Below, in pieces: positions 1 through 8,215 of a DNA stretch of 64,000 nucleotides. Source of the DNA: Hamadaea flava (GTDB lineage: Bacteria; Actinomycetota; Actinomycetes; Mycobacteriales; Micromonosporaceae); assembly GCF_024172085.1 (NCBI RefSeq), contig NZ_JAMZDZ010000001.1:5518001-5582000 (forward strand), in the 5' to 3' direction. Under the pieces are notes generated by a model, which saw nothing but the letters and a program-made list of their open reading frames with translations, ran no database searches and was not told where the DNA came from. Each line of letters starts with the position of its first letter. Positions within the stretch are counted from its first letter, which is position 1. The translations under genes and the position numbers were made by a program.

Positions 1-2
1 CG

Positions 3-299
3 GCCGGCGACCTGTACGCCCACCCGATCAAGTCCTTCTTCCGGGTGACCCTGCCGCTGTCGATGCCGGGCGTCGTCGCCGGGACCCTGATGACCTTCAT
101 CCCGGCGGCCGGCGACTACATCAACGCCGAGCTGCTCGGCAGCCCGTCGACGACGATGATCGGCAACGTGATCCAGTCGCAGTACCTGCGGGTCGGCGAC
201 ATCCCGGTCGCGGCGGCGCTGTCGTTCACCCTGATGGCGGGCATCCTCGTGCTGGTCGGCCTCTACGTCGCGATCTCGGGGACGGACGAGGTGGTGTGA
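3..299 (+). CDS. potB: Polyamine-type ABC transporter permease, PotB-like (3' part only)
   Basis: C-terminal part of an inner-membrane permease of the spermidine/putrescine (PotB) type; the start lies before the window. The visible part opens with the EAA loop that contacts the ATPase (DLYAHPIKSFFRVTLPLSMPG), followed by GDYINAELLGSP, a stretch typical of PotB-like permeases, and a last membrane helix. It ends one base into the next permease gene, so the two are translationally coupled. The family imports putrescine, spermidine or related cations with a PotA ATPase and PotD binding protein, both presumably upstream. The exact substrate is inferred from the family and from the GABA/polyamine catabolic genes that follow. 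Confidence 0.85.
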   Translation, partial: AGDLYAHPIKSFFRVTLPLSMPGVVAGTLMTFIPAAGDYINAELLGSPSTTMIGNVIQSQYLRVGDIPVAAALSFTLMAGILVLVGLYVAISGTDEVV

Positions 300-1126
300 T
301 GCGCCGCTTCCGTCGCTGGGTCGCCGACCGCTGGGTCATGGGCGTCGGGCTGGTCGTCCTGGCGTACCTGGCGTTGCCGATCGCCGTCATCGCGTTGCTG
401 TCGTTCAACCAGCCGTCGTCCAACAAGACGACCTACCTGCTCGACGACTCCGGCGTGCACTGGACGCTGAACAACTGGGCGAACATCTGCAGCGGGGCCG
501 ACGACATGTGCGGCTCGCTCGGGGTCAGCCTCCGGATCGGGGCCATCGCCACGGTCATCGCGACGATCCTCGGTACGCTCATCGCCTTCGCGCTCGTGCG
601 CCACCGCTTCCTCGGGCGCTCCGCGGTGAACGTGTTGATCTTCCTCCCGATGGCCACGCCTGAGATCGTCATGGGGTCCTCGCTGCTGACACTCTTCCTG
701 GGTACTGGCGTCGACCCCGGGCTGCCGACTATCGTGATCGCACACGTGATGTTCTGTGTGTCGTTCGTGGTGGTGACGGTGAAGGCGCGGTTGGCGGGGC
801 TCGATCCCCGGCTGCAGGAGGCGGCGATGGACCTCTACGCCGGCCCCTGGGCCACCTTCCGCCGTGTCACGTTACCGCTGGTCATGCCCGGCATCGTCAG
901 CGCAGCTCTGCTGAGCTTCTCGCTCTCCTTCGACGACTACATCATCACGACCTTCAACAGCGGCCCGGTTCGCACCTTCCCGCTGTTCGTCTGGGGCGCC
1001 AACCAGCGGGGCATTCCGCCGCAGGTCAACGCGATCGCCACGGCGATGTTCGCGGTCGCCTTCGTCATCGTCGCCGTCGGGCAACTGCGCAACGCCCGCC
1101 GTTCGCGGCGCGCCGCCACCAGCTAG
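299..1126 (+). CDS. potC: Polyamine-type ABC transporter permease, PotC-like
   Basis: Second permease of the same importer, 275 residues, about six membrane helices. The N-terminal helix starts near residue 15 (VMGVGLVVLAYLALPIAVI), and the EAA loop (AAMDLYAGPWATFRRVTLPL) lies in the C-terminal third. The ATG at 299 overlaps the TGA of the upstream permease by one base; a GTG one codon earlier is also possible. PotC-type permeases pair with PotB to form the membrane channel. The gene is followed by a strong hairpin, so it ends the transporter operon. Substrate assignment (putrescine/spermidine) rests on family and context. Confidence 0.88.
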   Translation: MRRFRRWVADRWVMGVGLVVLAYLALPIAVIALLSFNQPSSNKTTYLLDDSGVHWTLNNWANICSGADDMCGSLGVSLRIGAIATVIATILGTLIAFALVRHRFLGRSAVNVLIFLPMATPEIVMGSSLLTLFLGTGVDPGLPTIVIAHVMFCVSFVVVTVKARLAGLDPRLQEAAMDLYAGPWATFRRVTLPLVMPGIVSAALLSFSLSFDDYIITTFNSGPVRTFPLFVWGANQRGIPPQVNAIATAMFAVAFVIVAVGQLRNARRSRRAATS

Positions 1127-1136
1127 TCCACTCGTC

Positions 1137-1187
1137 AGCCCGTCCGGCCCTCGCCTGCCACATCCGCGGCGTGGGGCCGGACGGGCT
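1137..1187 (+). terminator. Rho-independent-type hairpin after potC
   Basis: Perfect 14-bp inverted repeat: AGCCCGTCCGGCCC at 1137-1150 pairs with 1174-1187, with a 23-nt loop. It starts 10 bases after the permease stop codon. There is no clear U-tract, as is common in high-GC actinobacteria. Confidence 0.75.
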
Positions 1188-1390
1188 TACCCATATCCGG
1201 GTGCTGCTTTCGGCGTACCCATAGAAGACTTCGCGGCCCCTGCGCCGAACGCCCGAGGGCGCGCCGCCGGGGAGCCACCGCGAAACCGCAGGTAGCCGCA
1301 CTGCGGGACCCGCCGATCGAGGGGCTCGACCGGCTGACAAAAGAACCACACGCGCGGGCGTGTGCGAGAGAAGGAGAAGGTGATCGGCTC

Positions 1391-2680
1391 ATGCGAGCCA
1401 AAGGATCAAATCTGTGGGCGTCGGCCCTGCGCGAAGCAGCACCGACGCCGCACTCGATGCGAGTACTGCTGGTGGGCGCGGGTGGCGTGGGTAGCGCCGC
1501 CGCAGCCATCGCGGCCCGCCGCGATTTCTTCGACCACCTGGTCGTCGCCGACTACTCCGTGGAGCGGGCTCAACGGGCCGTGTCCGGCCTGGACCGGCGG
1601 TTCACCGCCGCGCAGGTGGACGCCTCGTCGGCCGCCGCGATCGCCGAGCTCTGCCGGGAAAATCGCATCACCCACGTGCTGAACGCCGTGGACCCCCGGT
1701 TCGTCCTGCCGATCTTCGAGGGGGCGTACGCCGCCGGGGCCGACTATCTGGACATGGCGATGTCCTTGTCGCGGCCGCATCCGTCGGCCCCGTTCGAGAA
1801 GACGTGGGTGAAACTGGGCGACGACCAGTTCGCCGCCGATCCACGCTGGGCCGCCGCGGGCCGGCTCGCGCTCGTCGGCATCGGTGTCGAGCCCGGGCTC
1901 TCCGACGTCTTCGCCCGGTACGCCGCCGATCAGCTGTTCGCCGAGATCGACGAGATCGGCGTACGCGACGGGTCGAACATCACCGTCGACGGCTACGAGT
2001 TCGCCCCCAGCTTCTCGATCTGGACCACCATCGAGGAGTGCCTGAACCCGCCGGTGGTCTGGGAGAAGGACCGGGGGTGGTACACCACCGAGCCGTTCTC
2101 CGATCCGGAGGTCTTCGACTTCCCCGAGGGCATCGGCCCGGTCGAGTGCGTCAACGTCGAACACGAGGAGGTCCTGCTGATCCCGCGCTGGGTGGACGCC
2201 CGGCGGGTCACCTTCAAGTACGGGCTGGGCGCCGAGTTCATCGACGTGCTGAAGACGATCCACAAGCTCGGCCTGGACTCCACCAACCCCGTACGCGTCG
2301 GCGGCGTCGACGTCTCACCCCGGGACGTGCTGGCCGCCGGGCTGCCCGATCCGGCGACGCTCGGCGACCGGATGCGTGGCAAGACCTGCGCCGGCACCCT
2401 CGTCACCGGCGTCGGCCTCGACGGCGAGCCGCTGGAGGTCTACCTCTACCACGTCGTCGACAACGAGTGGTCGATGCGGGAGTACGGCCACCAGGCGGTG
2501 GTCTGGCAGACCGCGGTCAACCCGGTCATCGCGCTCGAACTGCTCGCGTCGGGCGACTGGCGGGCCACCGGCGTACTCGGGCCGGAGGCCCTCGATCCCG
2601 TGCCGTTCCTCGACAAGCTCAAGGAGTACGGGACGCCGTGGGGTCTGCGTGTCGGCAGCTCCCAGCTCGCCGCGTACTGA
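1391..2680 (+). CDS. Saccharopine dehydrogenase-like NAD(P)-dependent oxidoreductase
   Basis: A 429-residue member of the saccharopine dehydrogenase/carboxyspermidine dehydrogenase-like family. The Rossmann motif MRVLLVGAGGVGSAAA starts at about residue 23, followed by an acidic ADYS at the end of strand 2. The rest matches the family in length. The ATG at 1391 follows a purine-rich GAGAAGGAGAAGG by about 10 bases; the ATG at 1457, immediately before the Rossmann strand, has no ribosome-binding site but gives a more typical N terminus. Placement after polyamine permeases and opposite gabT-patD suggests a role in polyamine or basic amino acid metabolism. The reaction cannot be fixed from sequence. 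Confidence 0.8.
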   Translation: MRAKGSNLWASALREAAPTPHSMRVLLVGAGGVGSAAAAIAARRDFFDHLVVADYSVERAQRAVSGLDRRFTAAQVDASSAAAIAELCRENRITHVLNAVDPRFVLPIFEGAYAAGADYLDMAMSLSRPHPSAPFEKTWVKLGDDQFAADPRWAAAGRLALVGIGVEPGLSDVFARYAADQLFAEIDEIGVRDGSNITVDGYEFAPSFSIWTTIEECLNPPVVWEKDRGWYTTEPFSDPEVFDFPEGIGPVECVNVEHEEVLLIPRWVDARRVTFKYGLGAEFIDVLKTIHKLGLDSTNPVRVGGVDVSPRDVLAAGLPDPATLGDRMRGKTCAGTLVTGVGLDGEPLEVYLYHVVDNEWSMREYGHQAVVWQTAVNPVIALELLASGDWRATGVLGPEALDPVPFLDKLKEYGTPWGLRVGSSQLAAY

Positions 2681-2696
2681 GTCCGCTGTTTGTTGC

Positions 2697-2751
2697 GGAT
2701 CAGGGATGTGCAGGCTTCCGAAGCCCTGGGAAGCCTGCACATCCCTGATCC
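2697..2751. terminator. Bidirectional hairpin between convergent genes; palindrome-family member
   Basis: Perfect 23-bp inverted repeat (2697-2719 with 2729-2751, 9-nt loop) whose outer ends read GGATCAGGG and CCCTGATCC. It fills the gap between convergent stop codons and could terminate both transcripts. The terminal GATC word links it to the other intergenic palindromes here (6974/8304, 18683, 32728, 58881). Confidence 0.8.
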
Positions 2752-2756
2752 GGTGC

Positions 2757-4007
2757 CTACTTGGAGACCGACTGGAGGGCGGTGGTGAGGATGTCGAGTC
2801 CCCGGTCGAGGACGTCGTCCGGCATCACCAGGGGCGGCAGGAAGCGCAGCACGTTGCCGTAGGTGCCGCAGGTCAGCACGAGCAGCCCGTTCGCGTGGCA
2901 GTCGCGTACGACGAGCGCGGTGACGTCGGCGTCGGGCAGTTCGACGGCGATCATCGCGCCGCGGCCGCGTACCTCGGCGATCGCGGGGTGATTCAGCGCG
3001 GACAACCGCGTGGTGATCCGCGAGCCGATGTGCAAAGCGGCGGCGGCGAGGTCCAGCTCCCGCATGGTTTCGATGGTGGCGAGCGCGGCGGCACAGGCGA
3101 TCGGGTTGCCGCCGTAGGTGCCGCCCAGTCCGCCGAGGTGCACACTGTCCATGATGGATGTCCGGCCGGTGACCCCGGCCAGCGGCAGTCCACCGGCGAT
3201 GCCCTTCGCGGTGGTGACGAGGTCCGGCTCGACCCCCTCGTGCGAGCTGGCGAACCAGTCCCCGGTCCGGCAGAAGCCGGTCTGGATCTCGTCGGCGATG
3301 AACACCGCCCCGGCGTCCCGCGTCCACGCGGCCAGCGCGGGCAGGAATCCGGGCGCGGGGACGACGAAGCCGCCTTCGCCCTGGATCGGCTCGATCAGCA
3401 CGGCCGCCACATTGGACGCGCCGACCTGCTTCTCGATCATGTCGATCGCCCGCGCCGCGGCGGCCGGCCCGTCGAGCCCGTCCCGCAGCGGATACGACAT
3501 CGGCGCGCGGTAGATCTCCGGGGCGAACGGGCCGAACCCGTTCTTGTACGGCATGTTCTTCGCGGTCAACGCCATCGTGAGGTTGGTGCGCCCGTGGTAG
3601 CCGTGGTCGAAGACGACGATCGCGGGGCGCCTCGTGTGATAGCGGGCGATCTTGACGGCGTTTTCGACCGCCTCCGCGCCCGAGTTGAACAGCGCCGACC
3701 GCTTCTCGAAGCCGCCCGGCGTCAGCTCGTTGAGCTGCTCGCAGACGGCCACGTACGCCTCGTAGGGGGCGACCATGAAGCAGGTGTGGGTGAAGCGCTC
3801 GACCTGCCGCCGAACCGCTTCGACCACCCGGGGAGCGCTGTTGCCGACGCTGGTCACGGCGATCCCGGCGGCGAAGTCGATCCAGTCCCGGCCGTCGACG
3901 TCGGTCAGGGTGCCCCCGCTCGCGTGGTCGATGTACGCCGAGAGCGTCGAGCCGACGCCCCGGGCGACCGCGGCCACACGGCGCTGGTGAATCTCCTCGG
4001 ATCTCAC
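2757..4007 (-). CDS. gabT: 4-aminobutyrate aminotransferase
   Basis: Class-III PLP-dependent aminotransferase of 416 residues, close to the usual GabT length. It converts GABA and 2-oxoglutarate to succinate semialdehyde and glutamate in the cytoplasm. Visible landmarks are the N-terminal GGTLTDVDGRDWIDFAAGIA segment, SALFNSGAEAVENAVKIAR for cofactor phosphate binding, FIADEIQTGFCRTG with the cofactor-binding Asp, and the Schiff-base Lys in TTAKGIAGGLPLAGV. The GTG start lies one base from the stop of the upstream aldehyde dehydrogenase gene, forming a patD-gabT operon. Context fits putrescine to 4-aminobutyraldehyde to GABA to succinate semialdehyde. Confidence 0.9.
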   Translation of the reverse strand: MRSEEIHQRRVAAVARGVGSTLSAYIDHASGGTLTDVDGRDWIDFAAGIAVTSVGNSAPRVVEAVRRQVERFTHTCFMVAPYEAYVAVCEQLNELTPGGFEKRSALFNSGAEAVENAVKIARYHTRRPAIVVFDHGYHGRTNLTMALTAKNMPYKNGFGPFAPEIYRAPMSYPLRDGLDGPAAAARAIDMIEKQVGASNVAAVLIEPIQGEGGFVVPAPGFLPALAAWTRDAGAVFIADEIQTGFCRTGDWFASSHEGVEPDLVTTAKGIAGGLPLAGVTGRTSIMDSVHLGGLGGTYGGNPIACAAALATIETMRELDLAAAALHIGSRITTRLSALNHPAIAEVRGRGAMIAVELPDADVTALVVRDCHANGLLVLTCGTYGNVLRFLPPLVMPDDVLDRGLDILTTALQSVSK

Positions 4008-4008
4008 G

Positions 4009-5439
4009 TCAGCTCCCGAGGTTGTGCATGACGTGCTTGATCCGGGTGTAGTCCTCCAGGCCGTACATCGACAGGTCCTTGCCGTGCCCGGAGTGCTTGA
4101 ACCCGCCGTGCGGCATCTCGGCCACGAGCGGGATGTGCGTGTTCACCCAGACGCAGCCGAAGTCCAGCCCGCGCGACACCCGCATGGCCCGGCCGTGGTC
4201 CCTCGTCCAGACACTGGAGGCGAGCCCGTAGCGGACGCCGTTGGCGAGCGCCACCGCCTCGGCCTCGTCGGCGACCCGCTGCACGGTGATGACCGGCCCG
4301 AAGACCTCCTCCTGGACGATCTCGTCGGTCTGCCGCAGCTCGCCGACGACGGTCGGGGCGAAGAAGTAGCCGCGGTCGCCGACGCGAGCGCCGCCGGCGG
4401 TCACCGTGGCGTGCCCCGGGAGCCGCTCCAGGAAGCCCTGCACCCGGGCCAGCTGGTTCGCGTTGTTGACCGGCCCGTACAGCACGTCGGGGTCCTCGGG
4501 CGCGCCGGTGCGCGTACTCCTGGCCTGATCGGTGAGCGCGGCCAGGAAGTCGTCGTGGACCCCCGGCGTGACCAGCACGCGGGTGGCCGCGGTGCAGTCC
4601 TGGCCCGCGTTGAAGTAGCCCGCGACCGCGATGGCCTCGGCCGCCGCCGCGACGTCCGCGTCGTCGAAGACCAGCACCGGCGCCTTGCCGCCCAGTTCCA
4701 GGTGGGTCCGCTTGAGGTCGGGCGCGGCCGCCGCCGCCACCTCCATGCCCGCGCGGGTCGAGCCCGTGATCGAGACGAACTGGGGCGTGCGGTGCGCGAC
4801 GAGCTCGCGACCCGTGTCGCGATCTCCGGTCACCACATTGAGTACGCCGTCCGGCAGGAACTCGGCGGCGATCTCGGCCAGCCGCAGCGTGGACACGGGC
4901 GTGGTGTCGGAGGGTTTGAGCACGACGGTGTTGCCGGCGGCGATCGCCGGGGCGAACTTCCAGACCGCCATCATCAGCGGGTAGTTCCACGGGGTGACCT
5001 GGGCGCAGACGCCGATCGGCTCGCGCCGCACATAGCTGGTGTGCCCGGCGAGGTACTCCCCGGCGGACCGTCCTTCGAGGACCCGCGCTGCACCGGCGAA
5101 GAATCGCAGCTGGTCGACGGCGGGCGGGAGTTCTTCGCTCATCGTCAGGGCGACGGGCTTGCCGGTGTTCTGGCATTCGAGGGAGACCAGTTCCTCGGCG
5201 GCGGCCTCGACCGCGTCGGCGATCTTCAGCAGGGCGCGCTGGCGTTCCGACGGCGTGGTGTCCCGCCACGTTTCGAAGGCCGCGGCGGCCGCCCGCATCG
5301 CGCGGTCGACGTCCGCCGCGCCGGAGACCGGCGCGCTCGCGAAGACCTCCCCGGTGCTCGGGTCGATCAGGTCGGCGTGTCGGCCGTCGGCCGGAGCCAC
5401 CCACTCCCCGTTGATGAAGTTGCGCATAACTCGGTCCAT
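4009..5439 (-). CDS. patD: Gamma-aminobutyraldehyde dehydrogenase
   Basis: NAD-dependent aldehyde dehydrogenase, 476 residues, matching the PatD/Prr branch that oxidises 4-aminobutyraldehyde to GABA. Motifs in order: PWNYPLMMAVWKFAPAIAAGN with the NAD-binding LKPS, HLELGGKAPVLVFDDAD with the general-base Glu, GYFNAGQDCTAATRV with the nucleophilic Cys, and EEVFGPVITV. The C-terminal half (CVWVNTHIPLVAEMPHGGFKHSGHGKD) is typical of aminoaldehyde dehydrogenases. The ATG at 5439 is used; a second ATG four codons in lacks a better ribosome site. It is the first gene of the two-gene operon with gabT. Confidence 0.88.
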   Translation of the reverse strand: MDRVMRNFINGEWVAPADGRHADLIDPSTGEVFASAPVSGAADVDRAMRAAAAAFETWRDTTPSERQRALLKIADAVEAAAEELVSLECQNTGKPVALTMSEELPPAVDQLRFFAGAARVLEGRSAGEYLAGHTSYVRREPIGVCAQVTPWNYPLMMAVWKFAPAIAAGNTVVLKPSDTTPVSTLRLAEIAAEFLPDGVLNVVTGDRDTGRELVAHRTPQFVSITGSTRAGMEVAAAAAPDLKRTHLELGGKAPVLVFDDADVAAAAEAIAVAGYFNAGQDCTAATRVLVTPGVHDDFLAALTDQARSTRTGAPEDPDVLYGPVNNANQLARVQGFLERLPGHATVTAGGARVGDRGYFFAPTVVGELRQTDEIVQEEVFGPVITVQRVADEAEAVALANGVRYGLASSVWTRDHGRAMRVSRGLDFGCVWVNTHIPLVAEMPHGGFKHSGHGKDLSMYGLEDYTRIKHVMHNLGS

Positions 5440-5502
5440 GGGCCATCTTCACCACTGATTTCGTCGTACGCAAGACGCCGGGCCACCGTTTCCGCAATGC
5501 AC

Positions 5503-5508
5503 TAGGCT
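5503..5508 (+). promoter_or_regulatory. -10 box (TAGGCT) implying a leaderless start
   Basis: TAGGCT lies 7 bases before the ATG at 5516, so transcription should begin at or next to the start codon. No Shine-Dalgarno sequence is present. Confidence 0.55.
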
Positions 5509-5515
5509 CGAAATC

Positions 5516-6952
5516 ATGGCTGAGCCCTTCTGGATCGCCGGCGCGCCGGAGCACGGGACCGACGATCTCGTCGTCACGCATCCCTATGACGGGAGCGAGG
5601 TGGGCCGGACCACGCTGGCCACCGCGGAGCAGGTCGACCGTGCGGTGCAGGCGGCGGCCGACGTCGCCGCCGAGGCGGCCGCGTTGCCCGCGGCGACTCG
5701 GTCGGCCGCGCTGGACCACGTCAGCCGTACGCTCGCCGGCCGGGCTGAAGAGGTGGCCCGCCTGATCACGGCCGAGAACGGCAAGCCGCTGATCTGGTCC
5801 CGCGCCGAGGTCGGCCGGGCGGTCTCCACCTTCCGCTGGGCCGCCGAGGAGGCGCGCCGGTTCTCCGGGGAGCTGCAACGGCTGGACACCGACGCCGCCG
5901 CGGCCGGCCGGATGGCGGTCGTACGCCGTTTCCCGAAAGGCCCGGTCCTCGGCATCACCCCGTTCAACTTCCCGCTGAACCTGGTGGCGCACAAGGTCGC
6001 CCCGGCGATCGCGGTCGGCGCGCCGATCGTGGTCAAGCCCGCGCCCGCCACTCCGCTGTCGGCGCTGCTGCTCGGCGGCATCCTGGCCGAGACCGAGCTG
6101 CCCGCCGGGATGTTCTCGGTCCTGCCGATCGCCAACGACGCCGCGCCCGCGCTGGTCGCCGACCCGAGGCTCCCGGTCGTCTCGTTCACCGGGTCCGGCC
6201 CGGTCGGCGCCCAGATCCGGCGGTCGGTCCCGGACAAGCACGTCACCCTGGAGCTGGGTGGTAACGCCGCGGCGGTGCTGTGCGAGGACTGGTCGAGCGA
6301 GGCCGACCTGGACTGGGCCGCGCAGCGGATCGCCCTGTTCAGCAACTATCAGGCGGGGCAGAGCTGTATCGCGGTGCAACGCGTGATCGTGCCGGTCGCC
6401 TCGGCGGATCGATTCCGCGAGAAGCTGGTGGCCGCCGTCGAGGCGCTCAAGGTCGGCGACCCGTTCGGGGACGGCGTACAGGTCGGGCCGGTGATCTCGG
6501 AGGCGGCGGCCGAGCGGATCGAGCAGTGGGTCGGCGAGGCGGTCGCGTCCGGCGCCCAGCTGCTCACCGGCGGCAAGCGCGACGGCTCCTCGGTCGCCCC
6601 GACCGTGCTCGCCGACGTCCCGGCGGATGCGAAGGCCAGCTGCGAGGAGGTCTTCGGCCCGGTTCTCGTGCTGTCGAGCGTGGCGGACGACGCCTCGGGA
6701 TTCGCCGCGGTCAACGACTCGGCGTACGGGTTGCAGGCGGGTGTGTTCACGCACAATCTGCAGACCGCCTTCCGCGCGCATCGGGAACTCCAGGTCGGCG
6801 GGATCATCGTCGGCGACGTTCCGTCGTTCCGGGCCGACCAGATGCCCTACGGCGGGCTCAAGGGCAGCGGCGTGGGCCGGGAAGGGCTGCGCAGCGCGAT
6901 GGAGGACTACACCGACGTCAAGGTCATGGTCCTGACCGGCCTCGACCTCTAG
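5516..6952 (+). CDS. NAD(P)-dependent aldehyde dehydrogenase family protein
   Basis: Aldehyde dehydrogenase of 478 residues, divergent from patD. It has ITPFNFPLNLVAHKVAPAIA with the cofactor-binding VKPAPATP, VSFTGSGPVG, the catalytic Glu in VTLELGGNAAAVL, the nucleophile in NYQAGQSCIAVQRV, and EEVFGPVLVL. The closest remembered branch is the broad GapN/lactaldehyde/succinate-semialdehyde group; the substrate cannot be read from sequence. Beside gabT-patD it is a plausible succinate semialdehyde dehydrogenase completing GABA breakdown to succinate, but this is context only. The ATG lies 7 bases after a TAGGCT box and has no ribosome site, suggesting a leaderless transcript. The IS110-family element begins about 30 bases after the stop codon. 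Confidence 0.8.
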   Translation: MAEPFWIAGAPEHGTDDLVVTHPYDGSEVGRTTLATAEQVDRAVQAAADVAAEAAALPAATRSAALDHVSRTLAGRAEEVARLITAENGKPLIWSRAEVGRAVSTFRWAAEEARRFSGELQRLDTDAAAAGRMAVVRRFPKGPVLGITPFNFPLNLVAHKVAPAIAVGAPIVVKPAPATPLSALLLGGILAETELPAGMFSVLPIANDAAPALVADPRLPVVSFTGSGPVGAQIRRSVPDKHVTLELGGNAAAVLCEDWSSEADLDWAAQRIALFSNYQAGQSCIAVQRVIVPVASADRFREKLVAAVEALKVGDPFGDGVQVGPVISEAAAERIEQWVGEAVASGAQLLTGGKRDGSSVAPTVLADVPADAKASCEEVFGPVLVLSSVADDASGFAAVNDSAYGLQAGVFTHNLQTAFRAHRELQVGGIIVGDVPSFRADQMPYGGLKGSGVGREGLRSAMEDYTDVKVMVLTGLDL

Positions 6953-6989
6953 CACTTCCGGGCCCCGATCCGCGCTGGATCAGTTTCTC

Positions 6990-8014
6990 CTATGTCAAGG
7001 GGCTGATCGTGGCGTCGGCTTTGAGGCATCGATAGACGACGTCGGATAGGCGTCGTTTGAGCACCCGCAGGGCTTCCCTGCGGGTGTTTCCGTTGGCGAG
7101 GCGGCGCTCGTAGAGCTGCCGGCCGGGTGGGTAGTCGACAGCTGGGTGATGGCGATGGTGTGCAGGCAGGAGTTGAGCTGGCGGTTGCCGATGCGCGAGA
7201 GCCGGTGGCGCTGTTGGTTGCCCGACCAGACCGGGACCGGTGCGCTGCCGTTGTGCCGGGCGTAGGCGTGTTGCGAGCGGAACCGGGTGATGTCGGCGGT
7301 CTGGGCCACGATCCTGGCCGCGGTCAAGGATCCGCAGCCGGGCAACGCCAGCAGAGTGGGCGCCAGGACCGCGATGTGCTCGCTGATCTGCCGGTCGAGC
7401 TCGCCAATACGCACGGTCAGCTGAGCACATCGCTGGGCCAGCTCACCGGCGAGTTCGGCGACCAGGCCAGTGGCGTCGGCCAGCCGACCACGCAACAGGG
7501 TGAGGTGTTTAGGCCGGTGAGCGCTGCGGGCGGGTGGTTGCCAGTCGGGGTTGATCTCGTGAATGTGCCAGCGCAGCTGGTTGATCACCCGAGTGCGTTC
7601 GGCGACCAGACCGGCACGGTGATCGACCAGAAGACGCAGCTGCCGTGGCGGGCCGTCCAGGACCGCGGTGGGCAGATCCGGTTCCCGCAGCGCGGCCCGG
7701 GCCACCGCCAGCGCATCGATCGGATCGGACTTGCCATAACTACGGGCACTGTCACGGGCCTTGGCCATCAGCTTGGGCGGCACCCGCGCGATGCGTTCCC
7801 CCACCGCCAGCAGATCGGCCTCCAGCCGCCGCGACAACGGCCGGCAATCCTCCACCGCGAACCGCCGCTCACCGAACTGACCAGCCCACCGCACCAACAA
7901 CAGATGACCGGCGGCATCAGCCGAGACCGTCTTGGTGGCCAGCAGCCGACCCGCCGCGTCCACCGCCGCCACCGTATGACTGCGCTTGTGCGCATCGATT
8001 CCCAGGACCACCAT
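6990..8014 (-). pseudogene. IS110-family DEDD transposase, frameshifted near the C terminus
   Basis: The N-terminal RuvC-like domain shows the DEDD set at D7 (LGIDAHK), E55 (AVEDC), D97 and D100 (KSDPIDA). A coiled middle is followed by the Tnp domain with LALPGCGSLTAARI and the candidate catalytic Ser264 in PVWSGNQQRH. After about residue 299 (TTHPAG, near 7117-7127) the frame is lost: the direct reading gives an unrelated Ser/Thr/Pro-rich tail ending at 6995. A -1 shift restores the standard end RQLYERRLANGNTRREALRVL, with its stop at 6990. The ATG at 8014 has GAGAGGAA upstream. This may be an inactivating one-base deletion, a sequencing error or, less likely, a programmed shift. Confidence 0.8.
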
Positions 8015-8054
8015 GAGAAGCGTTCCTCTCACCAGTCGAAGCAGGGGAACCCCG

Positions 8055-8200
8055 CATCCGACCCGGAGGCACACCTCAGCTGGGGCGCAGCCACGCTCCT
8101 ATCAAGCCACCCGGGACGGACCAGGGCACCCGGCGGGCCGCACTACTGACCAACGCCACGCAGGCAGGGTTCCGGAGAGCGAACCCGCCGGGCATGCCCC
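8055..8200 (-). ncRNA. Putative bridge RNA of the IS110 element (target and donor loops)
   Basis: In the non-coding end upstream of the transposase, the minus strand can form two stem-closed loops. Target loop: CCCGGCGGG (complement of 8184-8192) pairs perfectly with CCCGCCGGG (8129-8137). Inside it lie CCGGAACCCT (8166-8175), identical to the left target flank at 8214-8223, a small GCC/GGC hairpin, then GGTCAG (8146-8151), which can pair with the right target CTGATC with one G-T wobble. Donor loop: CCGTCCCGGG (8110-8119) pairs 9/10 with TCCGGGTCGG (8058-8067). It holds ATAGGAG (8096-8102), which matches the element right end at 6987-6993, and CTGAG (8075-8079), complementary to the left end CTCAG. 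The layout follows the published IS621 bridge RNA. Ends are approximate. Confidence 0.6.
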
Positions 8201-8215
8201 AACAATGACACTGAG

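Larger units (their letters stand above)
6984..8215 (-). mobile_element. IS110-family insertion sequence, 1,232 bp, with CT core at both junctions
   Basis: The element carries one DEDD transposase on the minus strand and about 200 bp of non-coding DNA upstream of it. Read on the minus strand, the flanks are GGAACC-CT-CAGTGTC on the left and GGAGAAA-CT-GATCCAGC on the right. The CT dinucleotide (AG at 6982-6983 and at 8214-8215 on the plus strand) is the recombination core; boundaries can shift by two bases. Removing 6984-8215 restores a near-perfect inverted repeat. There are no long terminal inverted repeats, as expected for IS110. TTGACA (complement of 6993-6998) at the right end could serve as the -35 of a junction promoter in a circular intermediate. 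Confidence 0.8.
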
